Of a stretch of 64,000 nt of DNA, positions 7,982 through 15,503 are shown piece by piece. This DNA is from Oricola nitratireducens. GTDB lineage: Bacteria > Pseudomonadota > Alphaproteobacteria > Rhizobiales > Rhizobiaceae. Both the position numbers and the translations under genes were made by a program. The DNA lies in NCBI RefSeq assembly GCF_014904745.1, contig NZ_JACZCS010000023.1, positions 124,001 to 188,000 of the forward strand. Direction: 5' to 3'. Numbering within the stretch: the first letter of the stretch is position 1; each line of letters begins with the position of its first letter. Under the pieces are notes generated by a model, which searched no databases, was not told the origin of the DNA, and saw only the letters and a program-made list of their open reading frames with translations.

Positions 7982-8265
7982 CGGGCCGCCTTTCAGATCA
8001 ATCATGCCCGACGCATAACGCAGACCGGGCTTTGGCCCATTATGGCGGGCCCTTTCCCTGGCGGATAACTCTGGAAAACCCATTATCGGAACGGCAGGGA
8101 AAATCCTTTTCGCCGTCCGGCCATTCCATGGAACAGGAATCCGCAGGATCGCGGCGCAACCATCGCGCTCAATCGGCGGCGCCTGCAATTTCCGTTGCGT
8201 AAATGATTACGAACTTCCGGGATAGTCTCGTTCCCGGGGTCATCGAGGGGAGGGGAAACCGCGCA

Positions 8266-8298
8266 ATGATCACGATCGAGCCCGGGCGGGCAATTTGA
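8266..8298 (+). CDS. Possible 10-residue leader peptide before the protease gene
   Basis: A short reading frame, MITIEPGRAI, starts at an ATG with a very strong ribosome site (AGGGGAGGGGAAA at 8246-8258). Its TGA overlaps the TTG start of the protease gene (TTGA). The strong site belongs to the small frame and not to the TTG start, so translation of the protease may depend on coupling. The rest of the 7982-8294 gap shows nothing else that I recognise. Expression is unproven. Confidence 0.35.
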   Translation: MITIEPGRAI

Positions 8299-9188
8299 GC
8301 GGCGGCATCAGCCGGGCAGGCCGCCTGCTCCGGGTTATCGCCGTATTCGGATGGCTCGTCCTGGCCCCCGGGCTCGGAATGGCTGCGATATTCGGCGAGA
8401 ACAATCTCGATGACGCTTCGCGCGGAGAAGGCCGTTTCGATGTCCCTATTCCCGACAACTGCGCGTTGCGCGAGAAGCTAGGTTATGAAACGCCGGCCGC
8501 GGGCCGGATCGCGAAGATCGACCGTGCCGGGTTCAAGACCTATCTGGCCACCGGCGAGACGCTCATCCGCGACGACGTCATCATTTCGGCGGCACATATC
8601 GTCATGCGCGATGGCCGGGAGAGATTGCAGCGCGACGAAAGGCTCGTCTTCGAAGTCCTCGAACCGGCCGGCGGACAATGCATCCTGCAGAGCTATCCGA
8701 TCATTGGTTTCAAGGCGTTCACAGACGATCCGGCCAATCCGATGTGCGCGCATCTCGATGTCGCCCTGTTCCGGCTGGGTGGCCATGTTCGTAGCTACCG
8801 ACCGCTGGATCTTGCCTCTCCCGAACTTGTCGAGGAGTTCCGCTCGGGACAGAAGACCGCGATCAAGATCGGCTTCGCAAACCATCCGTCCGTCGATTTC
8901 GGGCGCTACTGGTCCATCGTCTCGGCCCGCGCCTATCCGGCGGAACGGCACGATCCGTCCTGCCGCAATCCGGACCTGTTCGCGCATGACGGCGACAGCT
9001 GGAACGGCGAAAGCGGCGCGTCATTCCGGATCGACGGCAAGCTCGTCGGTATTCACTTGCGCGGATATGCCGGGGAATATGCCGAATTCTCCACCGCGCG
9101 GGCCAATATCGGAGCGCTGCTGAGTGACGGGCTGCGGGCGGACATCAACGCCTATGTCGCGGCACTCGACGAAAGCGGAGAAGACTGA
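8295..9188 (+). CDS. Exported trypsin-like serine protease
   Basis: A 297-residue S1-type protease. The N-terminus has a signal peptide (hydrophobic about residues 11-30, AxA-like site near GMAA). The catalytic triad is visible: His101 in ISAAHIV, Asp155 in HLDVALF, and Ser240 in NGESGAS. The predicted product acts in the periplasm or outside the cell. The start is a TTG at 8295; the next ATG would remove most of the signal peptide, so the TTG is preferred despite lacking its own good ribosome site. The stop codon of a 10-residue frame overlaps this start. The target is unknown. Confidence 0.82.
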   Translation: MSGGISRAGRLLRVIAVFGWLVLAPGLGMAAIFGENNLDDASRGEGRFDVPIPDNCALREKLGYETPAAGRIAKIDRAGFKTYLATGETLIRDDVIISAAHIVMRDGRERLQRDERLVFEVLEPAGGQCILQSYPIIGFKAFTDDPANPMCAHLDVALFRLGGHVRSYRPLDLASPELVEEFRSGQKTAIKIGFANHPSVDFGRYWSIVSARAYPAERHDPSCRNPDLFAHDGDSWNGESGASFRIDGKLVGIHLRGYAGEYAEFSTARANIGALLSDGLRADINAYVAALDESGED

Positions 9189-9287
9189 ACGAGACAATCG
9201 CCGCTGGCCGCCGACCCGGTTTGACGGAGGGGAAGGATTGCCGCATAGAGCGCGGCGATCCGATCCGTCCCTATTGCCTGCGTACCC

Positions 9288-10019
9288 ATGAAGCCTTTCC
9301 TCATTTTGCAGCTCAGACCCGAAGCGGAAGCGTCCGACGATGAATTCCGCGCGATGCTCGCCAAGGGCGGACTCGACGAGAGCCGGGTGCGCCGTGTGCG
9401 GCTGGAGCGCGAGGAACTGCCCGAACTCGACCTTGCCGATTATGCCGGCGTGATCGTCGGTGGCGGGCCGGGCTGCGTCAGCGATCCGGAAGACCGGAAA
9501 TCGCCGATCGAGAAACATATCGAGGACGAGGTGATGTCGCTGATGCCGGCGATCACGACGAATGACGTGCCGTTTCTCGGGTGCTGCTACGGCATCGGCA
9601 TCCTGGCGCATCATCTCGGCGCGCCGGTTTCAAAGGCGCGTTTTGGCGAGCCGGTCTCGGTCGTGCGCGCGCGGGTGACCGAAGCCGGGCGGGCCGATCC
9701 GGTGCTGGCCGGGATCGACGGGCCGTTCGACGCTTTTGTCGGTCACAAGGAGGCGGTGCAGGCATTGCCCGACGGCTGCGTGCATCTCGTTTCGGGCGAC
9801 GCGTGTCCGTTCCAGATGATCCGCTACGGCGAAAATGTCTATGCGACCCAGTTCCACCCGGAAGCCGATGGCGATGTCTTCGCGCTCAGGATCCGCATCT
9901 ACCGCGACAAGGGCTATTTCGCGCCGGAAGACGCCGAGCACCTGACGGCGGCGGCGCGGCGGGGCAACCCGGAGGCGGGCGCGAAAATCCTGAAGAATTT
10001 CGTCGAGCGCTACGGCTAG
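9288..10019 (+). CDS. Class I glutamine amidotransferase
   Basis: A 243-residue stand-alone GATase1 domain that would release ammonia from glutamine, or hydrolyse a related gamma-glutamyl bond. The nucleophile elbow is GCCYG with Cys100, the catalytic His190 and Glu192 are in QFHPEAD, and the oxyanion region is VGGGPG (57-62). It resembles the amidotransferase half of GMP synthase without the synthetase half, as in many GMP-synthase-like orphan proteins, so the acceptor is unknown. The ATG at 9288 follows a weak ribosome site. It ends 6 bp from the convergent CtaG-type gene. Confidence 0.9.
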   Translation: MKPFLILQLRPEAEASDDEFRAMLAKGGLDESRVRRVRLEREELPELDLADYAGVIVGGGPGCVSDPEDRKSPIEKHIEDEVMSLMPAITTNDVPFLGCCYGIGILAHHLGAPVSKARFGEPVSVVRARVTEAGRADPVLAGIDGPFDAFVGHKEAVQALPDGCVHLVSGDACPFQMIRYGENVYATQFHPEADGDVFALRIRIYRDKGYFAPEDAEHLTAAARRGNPEAGAKILKNFVERYG

Positions 10020-10025
10020 CGCCCG

Positions 10026-11204
10026 CTACCGCGTTACCCCGGCACCGATCTGCGCGGCTGGCGCCAGCCGGCGCGTCACCGAGCGCCGTGCGCCGGCGAA
10101 GCGCTGGGTTCCCGTTGCGCCATGGCCGAAGCTCAGCGACAGGATGCCGATCATGATCGCCGTGACGAAGACGGAGGCCGAGAAGCCGGCGAAGCCGAGC
10201 GCCATTTGCCGGTTCTTGACGCGGGCGCGGGCGATCAGCTCGGCGCCGGTGGTGGGCCATGCCATGGCGGCCGAGTTGGACGGCGTCCAGCGGGTGCGCG
10301 CCGCCTCGATCTTTTCTTCGTGGCGGCCAAGCGTGTGAATGACGACGATGATCGCAATCAGGCACATCATCGAGGACGGAATCCAGATCAGCACGCCGCC
10401 GAGCTGCTCGTCGGCGAGCGGCGGCATGCCGAACAACCGGCCTTCGAGGTCGTAGGCGTGATAGAGCACCATCGGCTTCAGCGTCGTCGCCGCGCCGATG
10501 AGGATGTTGGCGATGATCGCGATCCACAGCATCATCAGCCGGATGCCGAAGCGGATGCCCTTCGGCGCCACGCGGCTGTCGAAAATCCGCGCCCAGAACA
10601 GGAGGCCGGCCGCCAGCATGGTGACATGCATCGTGTAATGCAGCCCGTCGTCGAGCAGCGCGGCATCGTGGATGGACGGCACCTCCCAGACATAGAGCGA
10701 GGCGATGAAGAGCGCGGTCGCGACGACGGGATTGCCGAGGACGCCGAAGAACCCGCGGAAACCGCGGTCGGAGAGCAGCGGCACCAGGACATTCGCGCGC
10801 GCCCATCGCGGCAGGCCGGCGACCAGCATGGCGGCGGGCAAGGACCAGGCGATCAGCAGCGGGCCGATGACCCGCAGCAGCATGTGCTGGATCTGGTGCA
10901 TGGAAAACAATCGCTCGGCGATCGGGTCAACGGGCGACTGCAACGCCAGGAACACCGTCGCCACGCCGCCGATGAAGGCGGCGCTGCGCGCGGCCTGCGC
11001 GCCGTGCAGGGTTGTCCGGCGACGCCACATGCCGGCGCCATAGACCGCCAGGACGAGGAGGGTCGCGATCACGATGTCGGGGGTCAGCCGCCATGCCTGC
11101 CACGCGTCATCGGCATCGATTTCCCCACCGCCATGGGCGAGGGCCGGATGAGTGAACAGGACAAGGGCGACGGCGGGAAGAATTGCTTTTCGTAGAAACG
11201 CCAT
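10026..11204 (-). CDS. Cytochrome c oxidase assembly protein, caa3 CtaG family
   Basis: A 392-residue polytopic membrane protein of the caa3-CtaG type (not the single-span Cox11 type), linked to assembly of the CuB/haem centre of cytochrome oxidase. A signal-like N-terminus (ALAHGG cleavage region, about residues 20-25) precedes seven or more hydrophobic segments. Conserved histidines lie in SMHQIQHMLL, LHYTMH and VLYHAYD. A small exported protein gene ends 79 bp upstream on the same strand and is probably co-transcribed. No oxidase subunit genes lie in the window. The C-terminal 30 residues are basic and poorly conserved in appearance. Confidence 0.88.
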   Translation of the reverse strand: MAFLRKAILPAVALVLFTHPALAHGGGEIDADDAWQAWRLTPDIVIATLLVLAVYGAGMWRRRTTLHGAQAARSAAFIGGVATVFLALQSPVDPIAERLFSMHQIQHMLLRVIGPLLIAWSLPAAMLVAGLPRWARANVLVPLLSDRGFRGFFGVLGNPVVATALFIASLYVWEVPSIHDAALLDDGLHYTMHVTMLAAGLLFWARIFDSRVAPKGIRFGIRLMMLWIAIIANILIGAATTLKPMVLYHAYDLEGRLFGMPPLADEQLGGVLIWIPSSMMCLIAIIVVIHTLGRHEEKIEAARTRWTPSNSAAMAWPTTGAELIARARVKNRQMALGFAGFSASVFVTAIMIGILSLSFGHGATGTQRFAGARRSVTRRLAPAAQIGAGVTR

Positions 11205-11283
11205 GCGCCCTTCATGCCCCTCGATGTATCTCTGTGCAACCCGTTGGATCGTCGCAGGCTCACGGCGGAAGACGCGGGCGTGG

Positions 11284-11622
11284 TCAGGCCTTGCCGCCGG
11301 CGACGCGGCCCTTAGGACGGTACTTGTCCATCACGGCGTCGAGCCTTGCATTGGTGATCGCCGGATTGGCCTCGCGCAGGCAGGGTAGCAGCACCGCCTT
11401 GTTGGCCCGTTCGCGCGCAGCGGAAGCGCGGGTGCCCTGCGGCGCCGGATCGACGTTGGAGAAGCAGGCGGCGAATTGCTCCTGCGTGACGCCGAGATCG
11501 GCGGCGATCCTGGCGACCGGGCGGCGCGGATCGTTCTTCAGCGGCGCGGGACCTTGCGCGAGCGCGGTGGTCGCCGCGACGCCGGCGGCGGTAACGGCGA
11601 TGGCCAACAGATAGAATCGCAT
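11284..11622 (-). CDS. Small exported protein, unknown function
   Basis: A 112-residue protein with a Sec signal peptide (hydrophobic residues 4-20, cleavage after ALAQ near 23). The mature part is a helical region, DLGVTQEQFAACF...LPCLREANP, with two cysteines (about residues 53 and 80) that could form a disulfide in the periplasm. I do not recognise a named family. It lies just upstream of the CtaG-type gene on the same strand, so a role in oxidase assembly or copper handling is possible, but this rests on position alone. The ATG at 11622 follows AGGACCCG. Confidence 0.7.
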   Translation of the reverse strand: MRFYLLAIAVTAAGVAATTALAQGPAPLKNDPRRPVARIAADLGVTQEQFAACFSNVDPAPQGTRASAARERANKAVLLPCLREANPAITNARLDAVMDKYRPKGRVAGGKA

Positions 11623-11904
11623 CGGGTCCTCCGGTGTATCCGAGACGGTGCGAAGATGGAGGCAGAACCGTGAAATCCCAAGTTACAAAACTGCAAGCTA
11701 CATGAACTTTTCGTAAGGTTGCGCCGCCGGGATGCGGCGGACGGCCGTTTCCGCATCGCATCAGGGTTGCCGCGCCCGGCGCCGCGACCTAGTTTCGTTG
11801 CCATGTTAACTGCCGCTCCGGCGCCGTGACCGGCCCGCGGCGGCAGGCGCCCTTCAGCCGCGGATTTCCTCCCCGCGTCACGCCGAAAAACCGGAGCCGC
11901 AGAA

Positions 11905-13293
11905 TTGCTTCACAGACCGCAAGCCGTGCCCGCCTCGGACGGTCTCGACGCGCCGCAACGCTACTGGGCGTGGCTGGCGATCCTGCTGACGGTGACGCTC
12001 GCCGTGCTCGACGGCACCATCGCGACCGTGGCGCTGCCGTCGATCGCCGCCGATTTCGGCGCCAGCCCGTCGGCCTCGATCTGGATCGTCAACGGCTACC
12101 AGCTCGCCGTCGTCGTCTCGCTGCTGCCGATCGCATCACTGGGCGAGATCCTCGGCTACCGGCGCGTCTATCTCGCCGGCGTCGCGCTGTTCACCGCCGC
12201 GTCGCTGGCCTGCATGCTGTCGACCTCGCTGCCGGCGCTGTCGGCGGCGCGCGTCATGCAGGGCTTCGGCGGGGCGGGCGTGATGAGCGTCAACACTGCG
12301 CTGATCCGCTATGTCGTGCCGAAGGCGAAGTTCGGCACCGCGCTCGGCATCAACGCGCTGATCGTCGCCTGCGCCGCGACCGCCGGCCCGGCGATCGCCG
12401 GCTTCATGCTGACCTGGTTCGCATGGCCCTGGCTGTTCGCGATCAACGTGCCGCTCGGCGTCCTGGCCATCGCCATCGGCTTCTTCAACCTGCCGATGAG
12501 CGACCGCGCCCAGCGCCGCTTCGACTGGGTGAGCGCGCTTCTCTCGGCGATGACCATCGGCCTGATGGTGGCGACCATCGATACGCTCGGCCACGGCGCG
12601 CGGGCGGCATGGGTCGCCGCCGGGATCGCCGGCATGGCCGCCGCCGCGACGCTGCTGGTGCGCCGCGCGATGCGGGTCGCCGAGCCGCTGCTGCCGCTCG
12701 ACCTGTTGCGCCTGCCGGTCTTCGCCATGTCGATCGGCACCTCGATCTCGTCGTTCACGGCGCAGATGCTGGCCTTCGTGTCGCTGCCGTTTGCCTTCCA
12801 GACGATCATGGGCTTCTCGCCGGCCGAGGTCGGCATGCTGATGATGCCCTGGCCGCTGGCCACCGGCTTTTCCGCGCCGCTGGCCGGCCGGCTCGCCGAC
12901 CGGTATTCGCCGGCGATCCTCGGCGGCATCGGGCTTGCGGCGATGGCGGCCGGGCTGGCGGCGCTGATGGCCCTGCCGGAGCATCCCTCGATCCCCGACG
13001 TCGCCTGGCGCATGCTCTTGTGCGGCGCGGGCTTCGGCTTCTTCCAGACGCCGAACAACCGCACGCTGATCACGTCGGCGCCGAAGGAGCGCAGCGGTTC
13101 GGCGAGCGGCATGCTGTCGACCGCGCGGCTGACCGGCCAGACCACCGGCGCGGCGCTCGCCTCGCTGCTGCTGGCGCGGTTCGGCATCACCGGCGCGGTG
13201 ACGGCGCTCGGCGTCGCCTCGGGCTTCGCGGCGCTGGCGGCGGCGGTGAGCCTCGCGCGGATCGGGTTCTTCAGGACGCACGAGGCGAAGTAG
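11905..13293 (+). CDS. MFS drug-export transporter, DHA2 (14-TM) family
   Basis: A 462-residue proton-driven exporter. Helix 1 carries LDGTIATVALPSIA and helix 2 begins WIVNGYQL, both diagnostic of DHA2 proteins. RVMQGFGGAGVMS (about residues 114-126) is motif C-like, and 14 hydrophobic segments follow in even spacing. The substrate is unknown. I chose the TTG at 11905 because GGAG lies 9 bp upstream; a GTG at 11926 would shorten it by seven residues. The stop is followed at once by a GC-rich hairpin repeat (13306-13324) that may stop transcription. A longer frame over the same DNA is a shadow. Confidence 0.9.
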   Translation: MLHRPQAVPASDGLDAPQRYWAWLAILLTVTLAVLDGTIATVALPSIAADFGASPSASIWIVNGYQLAVVVSLLPIASLGEILGYRRVYLAGVALFTAASLACMLSTSLPALSAARVMQGFGGAGVMSVNTALIRYVVPKAKFGTALGINALIVACAATAGPAIAGFMLTWFAWPWLFAINVPLGVLAIAIGFFNLPMSDRAQRRFDWVSALLSAMTIGLMVATIDTLGHGARAAWVAAGIAGMAAAATLLVRRAMRVAEPLLPLDLLRLPVFAMSIGTSISSFTAQMLAFVSLPFAFQTIMGFSPAEVGMLMMPWPLATGFSAPLAGRLADRYSPAILGGIGLAAMAAGLAALMALPEHPSIPDVAWRMLLCGAGFGFFQTPNNRTLITSAPKERSGSASGMLSTARLTGQTTGAALASLLLARFGITGAVTALGVASGFAALAAAVSLARIGFFRTHEAK

Positions 13294-13305
13294 CTGTGGA
13301 TTTTA

Positions 13306-13465
13306 CCTCCCCCTTGTGGGGAGGTCGGCGAGTGGCTCGCGCAGCGAGACAGAGCCGGGTGGGGGTAAGAACCTCCATCGAGGAGACTTGTTACCCTCAC
13401 CCGGATCAGCTGCGCCGTCCGCTGCGCGGCCGCCTTGCTTCTCCTGCCTCCCCACAAGGGGGAGG
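13306..13465. repeat. Two inverted copies of a GC-rich hairpin repeat
   Basis: A 19-bp hairpin core, CCTCCCCCTTGTGGGGAGG, lies at 13306-13324, and its reverse complement at 13447-13465. Both carry the GGGTGGGGGTAA or TTACCCTCACCC type flank found in rhizobial intergenic repeats. This fills the gap between the MFS gene and the next gene; I see no gene within it. Confidence 0.8.
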
Positions 13466-13552
13466 CGAAGCGCGCGGCATCGGCTCCGCGAGCCCCTTTG
13501 GCCCCGGCCTTAAGCTCCTCGCCGTGCTCGTCGCTGCCGGGTCCCCGACCCC

Positions 13553-14329
13553 TCACGACGTATCGTCCCGCTGCGCGTCATGCGCCAGCGCGTGACACTC
13601 GCGCAGGATATCGTCGATCTCGTGGACCGGCCGCTTGCGGTGGCCGGGCGGGCGGCCGGGGCGCATGGGGTGAAAGCGTCTTGTGCGGTTGAGGCCGAGA
13701 TCGCGCCTGGCTTTCCAGCGGGCGAGGCGTCTGGCGTGGCCGTCGAGATTGTCCAACGCGCGTTTCAGCCCGGCGAGCCGGCGGCAGAGAGGCGCGGCGT
13801 CGATCTCGTCATCGGGCGAGGGGAGCCAGTTGTCGGGGATCGGGCGCGGCTCGGAAACGCCGATGACGCAGATGCGGGGGAAGGATTTCGCGCGGCGGCG
13901 GCGCGGGCGGAATTCGAAGCGCTTGCGCGGATCGAGCAACGGTAATGAAAAGGTTCGAGCCTGAACGGCGGGCTTCACGGAATGGGTCCTCGGGTCGAGC
14001 CCGAGGATGACGGAGCGAGGGGGCTTGCTTGTTGTTGTTGTGGTGGTTGTGGATGTTGTGGATGTTGTGGTGGCCTGTTTGTGGCGCGCCGGCGCCACCA
14101 CAACAACAAGGTCGCGGGCGGCGATCACGACCAGGCGGCGGACGGCGGATTCGGCCGCACGGAGAATGCGCAGGATGTGATTGTGGAGATGGCGGGGCAA
14201 AGTCGTGACGGGCTCCCGCTCACCCAGTCCGGCCATGGCGAACAGCGCCGCGAGAATGCGCAGAAGCGCGTCGCGGTTGCGGGCAATCGCCCTGTCCCAG
14301 TTGATCGTGCTTGCTTGCGCGTTCGTCAT
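13553..14329 (-). CDS. Hypothetical protein interrupted by repeat-derived and Thr-rich segments
   Basis: A 258-residue protein of unknown function. The N-terminal part (about 1-70) is helical and basic: NWDRAIARNRDALLRILAALF and LHNHILRILRAAE. The C-terminal part (about 145-258) is rich in Arg and ends with GRPPGHRKRPVHEIDDILRECHALA. Between them lie a Thr-rich run (about residues 85-103) and the peptide VILGLDPRTH, which is the translation of a palindromic repeat known from many alphaproteobacterial genomes. The ATG at 14329 has no strong ribosome site. The two ends look like one conserved protein with inserted linker DNA; the N- and C-terminal parts show no catalytic motif. Confidence 0.6.
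   Translation of the reverse strand: MTNAQASTINWDRAIARNRDALLRILAALFAMAGLGEREPVTTLPRHLHNHILRILRAAESAVRRLVVIAARDLVVVVAPARHKQATTTSTTSTTTTTTTSKPPRSVILGLDPRTHSVKPAVQARTFSLPLLDPRKRFEFRPRRRRAKSFPRICVIGVSEPRPIPDNWLPSPDDEIDAAPLCRRLAGLKRALDNLDGHARRLARWKARRDLGLNRTRRFHPMRPGRPPGHRKRPVHEIDDILRECHALAHDAQRDDTS
13988..14006. repeat. Palindromic element inside a gene
   Basis: A 7-bp perfect stem, CCTCGGG-TCGAG-CCCGAGG. On the minus strand it is read in frame as part of GLDPRT. It is the core of a small palindrome that is dispersed in alphaproteobacteria and is often fused in frame to genes. Confidence 0.7.
14028..14110. repeat. GTT/GTG triplet repeats ending in an inverted repeat
   Basis: GTT/GTG triplets run from 14028 to about 14073. 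The first 19 bp (14028-14046) return as a reverse complement one triplet shorter at 14095-14110, so the tract can fold into a long hairpin. It encodes the Thr-rich linker of the overlapping gene. Confidence 0.7.
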
Positions 14330-14443
14330 TCGGGCAAGGGTAACGGAAGGCGGGGGAGCGGTGGACAAGATCATGCCGGGAATTTGGCGATTGGCCGCCG
14401 GGGCTATGGAAACGCGCGGATTTCTAGTGGTCGCTTCGCGACG

Positions 14444-14581
14444 ACCCCCACCCTGTATCCCTCCCCACAAGGGGGAGGGAAGACATCCACTCCATCACTT
14501 CCATTCGCACCATCGAGTCATGCGTAGGCTGGATGCCAGCGACCTCCCTCCCCCTTGTGGGGAGGGATACAGGGTGGGGGT
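14444..14581. repeat. Perfect 36-bp inverted repeat with 66-bp spacer
   Basis: Positions 14444-14479 and 14546-14581 are exact reverse complements. Each contains the same 19-bp hairpin core as the copies at 13306 and 13447. The gap 14330-14670 holds only this pair; I see no gene in it. Confidence 0.85.
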
Positions 14582-14670
14582 AGCGATGTTTCCCGTTGCG
14601 CGTTCCTGCGCATGCGAGTCAGCGCGCGTAGATGCCAGTCTTCAGGCCCGCGCGTCCCGTCGGCCGGTCT

Positions 14671-14910
14671 CTACTGGTAGAGCGCTTTCTTGCACTTCTT
14701 GCCGATTTTCTTGTTGGCGACCACGCGCGAGGTGCAGCGGTATTTCTCGTTGGTGGAAAATCCCAGCTTGGTCAGCGTCGGGATCAAGGCGACCGCGATG
14801 ATCGCGGCGATCAATCCGTAGGCGATAGCGGTCGTGCCGTCCTCGTTGCGCGCCGCCCTGGCGCCGAAAAGGAAGGCCCTGCGGCTCATGGTCTTCGCGG
14901 ATCGATCCAT
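14671..14910 (-). CDS. Flp/Fap-type pilin-like small membrane protein
   Basis: A 79-residue protein with a basic N-terminus, then EDGTTAIAYGLIAAIIAVALIPTL (in two stretches, about residues 28-51). This matches the Glu/Gly plus A-Y-G-L-I-A-A core of type IVb Flp pilins (usual form ATAIEYGLIAA), here with Ala in place of the Glu. The C-terminus is unusual for a pilin: basic with two cysteines (YRCTSRVV...KKCKK). I chose the ATG at 14910; GTG at 14913 is equally close to GGGGAA. No tad/cpa secretion genes lie in the window. A truncated copy of the 3' half lies 472 bp away. Confidence 0.6.
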   Translation of the reverse strand: MDRSAKTMSRRAFLFGARAARNEDGTTAIAYGLIAAIIAVALIPTLTKLGFSTNEKYRCTSRVVANKKIGKKCKKALYQ

Positions 14911-15122
14911 CACATTCCCCAATTCCGGTTCGAGTCATTCGAACGTCAGGGGATCGTCATACGCTGGCGGTGTTCAGATATGTTTAAGCAGCGGCGGCCG
15001 ATTTCACAGGCGGGGATTAGGGAAATGGCAAGGGGGGACGTCACGCGCCTCGCCGCTAGGGAATCTGACACCCGCTCAGGCGCCGTTGGACCAGACAAGG
15101 TTGGCGGCGAGGCGGCCGCCCA

Positions 15123-15272
15123 CGCGGCCCGTTGGCCGATCCCTACTGGTTGAGCGCCTTCTTGCACTTCCTGCCGATTTTCTTGTCGCCGACCACGCGC
15201 GCGGTGCAACGGTATTTCTCGTTGGTGGAAAATCCCAGCTTGGTCAGCGTCGGGATCAAGGCGACCACGATG
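15123..15272 (-). pseudogene. Truncated duplicate of the Flp-like gene
   Basis: These 150 bp match 14651-14800 without gaps and with about a dozen mismatches. They encode the same C-terminal half (VALIPTLTKLGFSTNEKYRC and on, ending KKALNQ), but the start codon and pilin-like hydrophobic core are missing. Upstream in frame there is a stop and no start codon. The homology ends at 15272, near the left edge of the AT-rich segment. The remaining sequence between 14911 and 15122 shows nothing recognisable. Confidence 0.75.
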
Positions 15273-15449
15273 TCGGTGCTGCCGCGCGCCGGAAAGCCGG
15301 CCTTTTCCCTTCGACCGCAGTTTTACGAGACGTTATGAAGGGCGGAGAACAGGAGAGATTATATGAGGCACTTTTAATCGGACCGAATATGGATGAACCT
15401 TAACTATCGAACAAATTCCAAAGTCGAAAAATCCGTGAAGGCAAAGCTT

Positions 15450-15500
15450 ATGTCGCGAGATCAGGAAGTTATCGAATCGGCGTGGCGCGCTATGGAATAA
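15450..15500 (+). pseudogene. Short frame in phase with the island gene, ended by TAA
   Basis: A 16-residue frame, MSRDQEVIESAWRAME, starts at an ATG with GAAGG 8 bp upstream. It ends in TAA at 15498-15500, three bases before the TTG start of the next gene and in the same frame. The peptide reads as a natural helical N-terminus of the downstream protein, so the TAA may be a nonsense mutation, or the two frames may be coupled. Confidence 0.4.
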
Positions 15501-15503
15501 TCC

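Noticed and set aside
11826-13595. A 589-residue frame on the plus strand over the MFS gene
   Set aside because: Arg/Ala-rich with no membrane pattern, while the alternative frame encodes a clear DHA2 transporter.
14946-15209. An 87-residue minus-strand frame over the truncated pilin-like copy
   Set aside because: It reads the duplicated DNA out of the original frame; the real remnant is in another frame.
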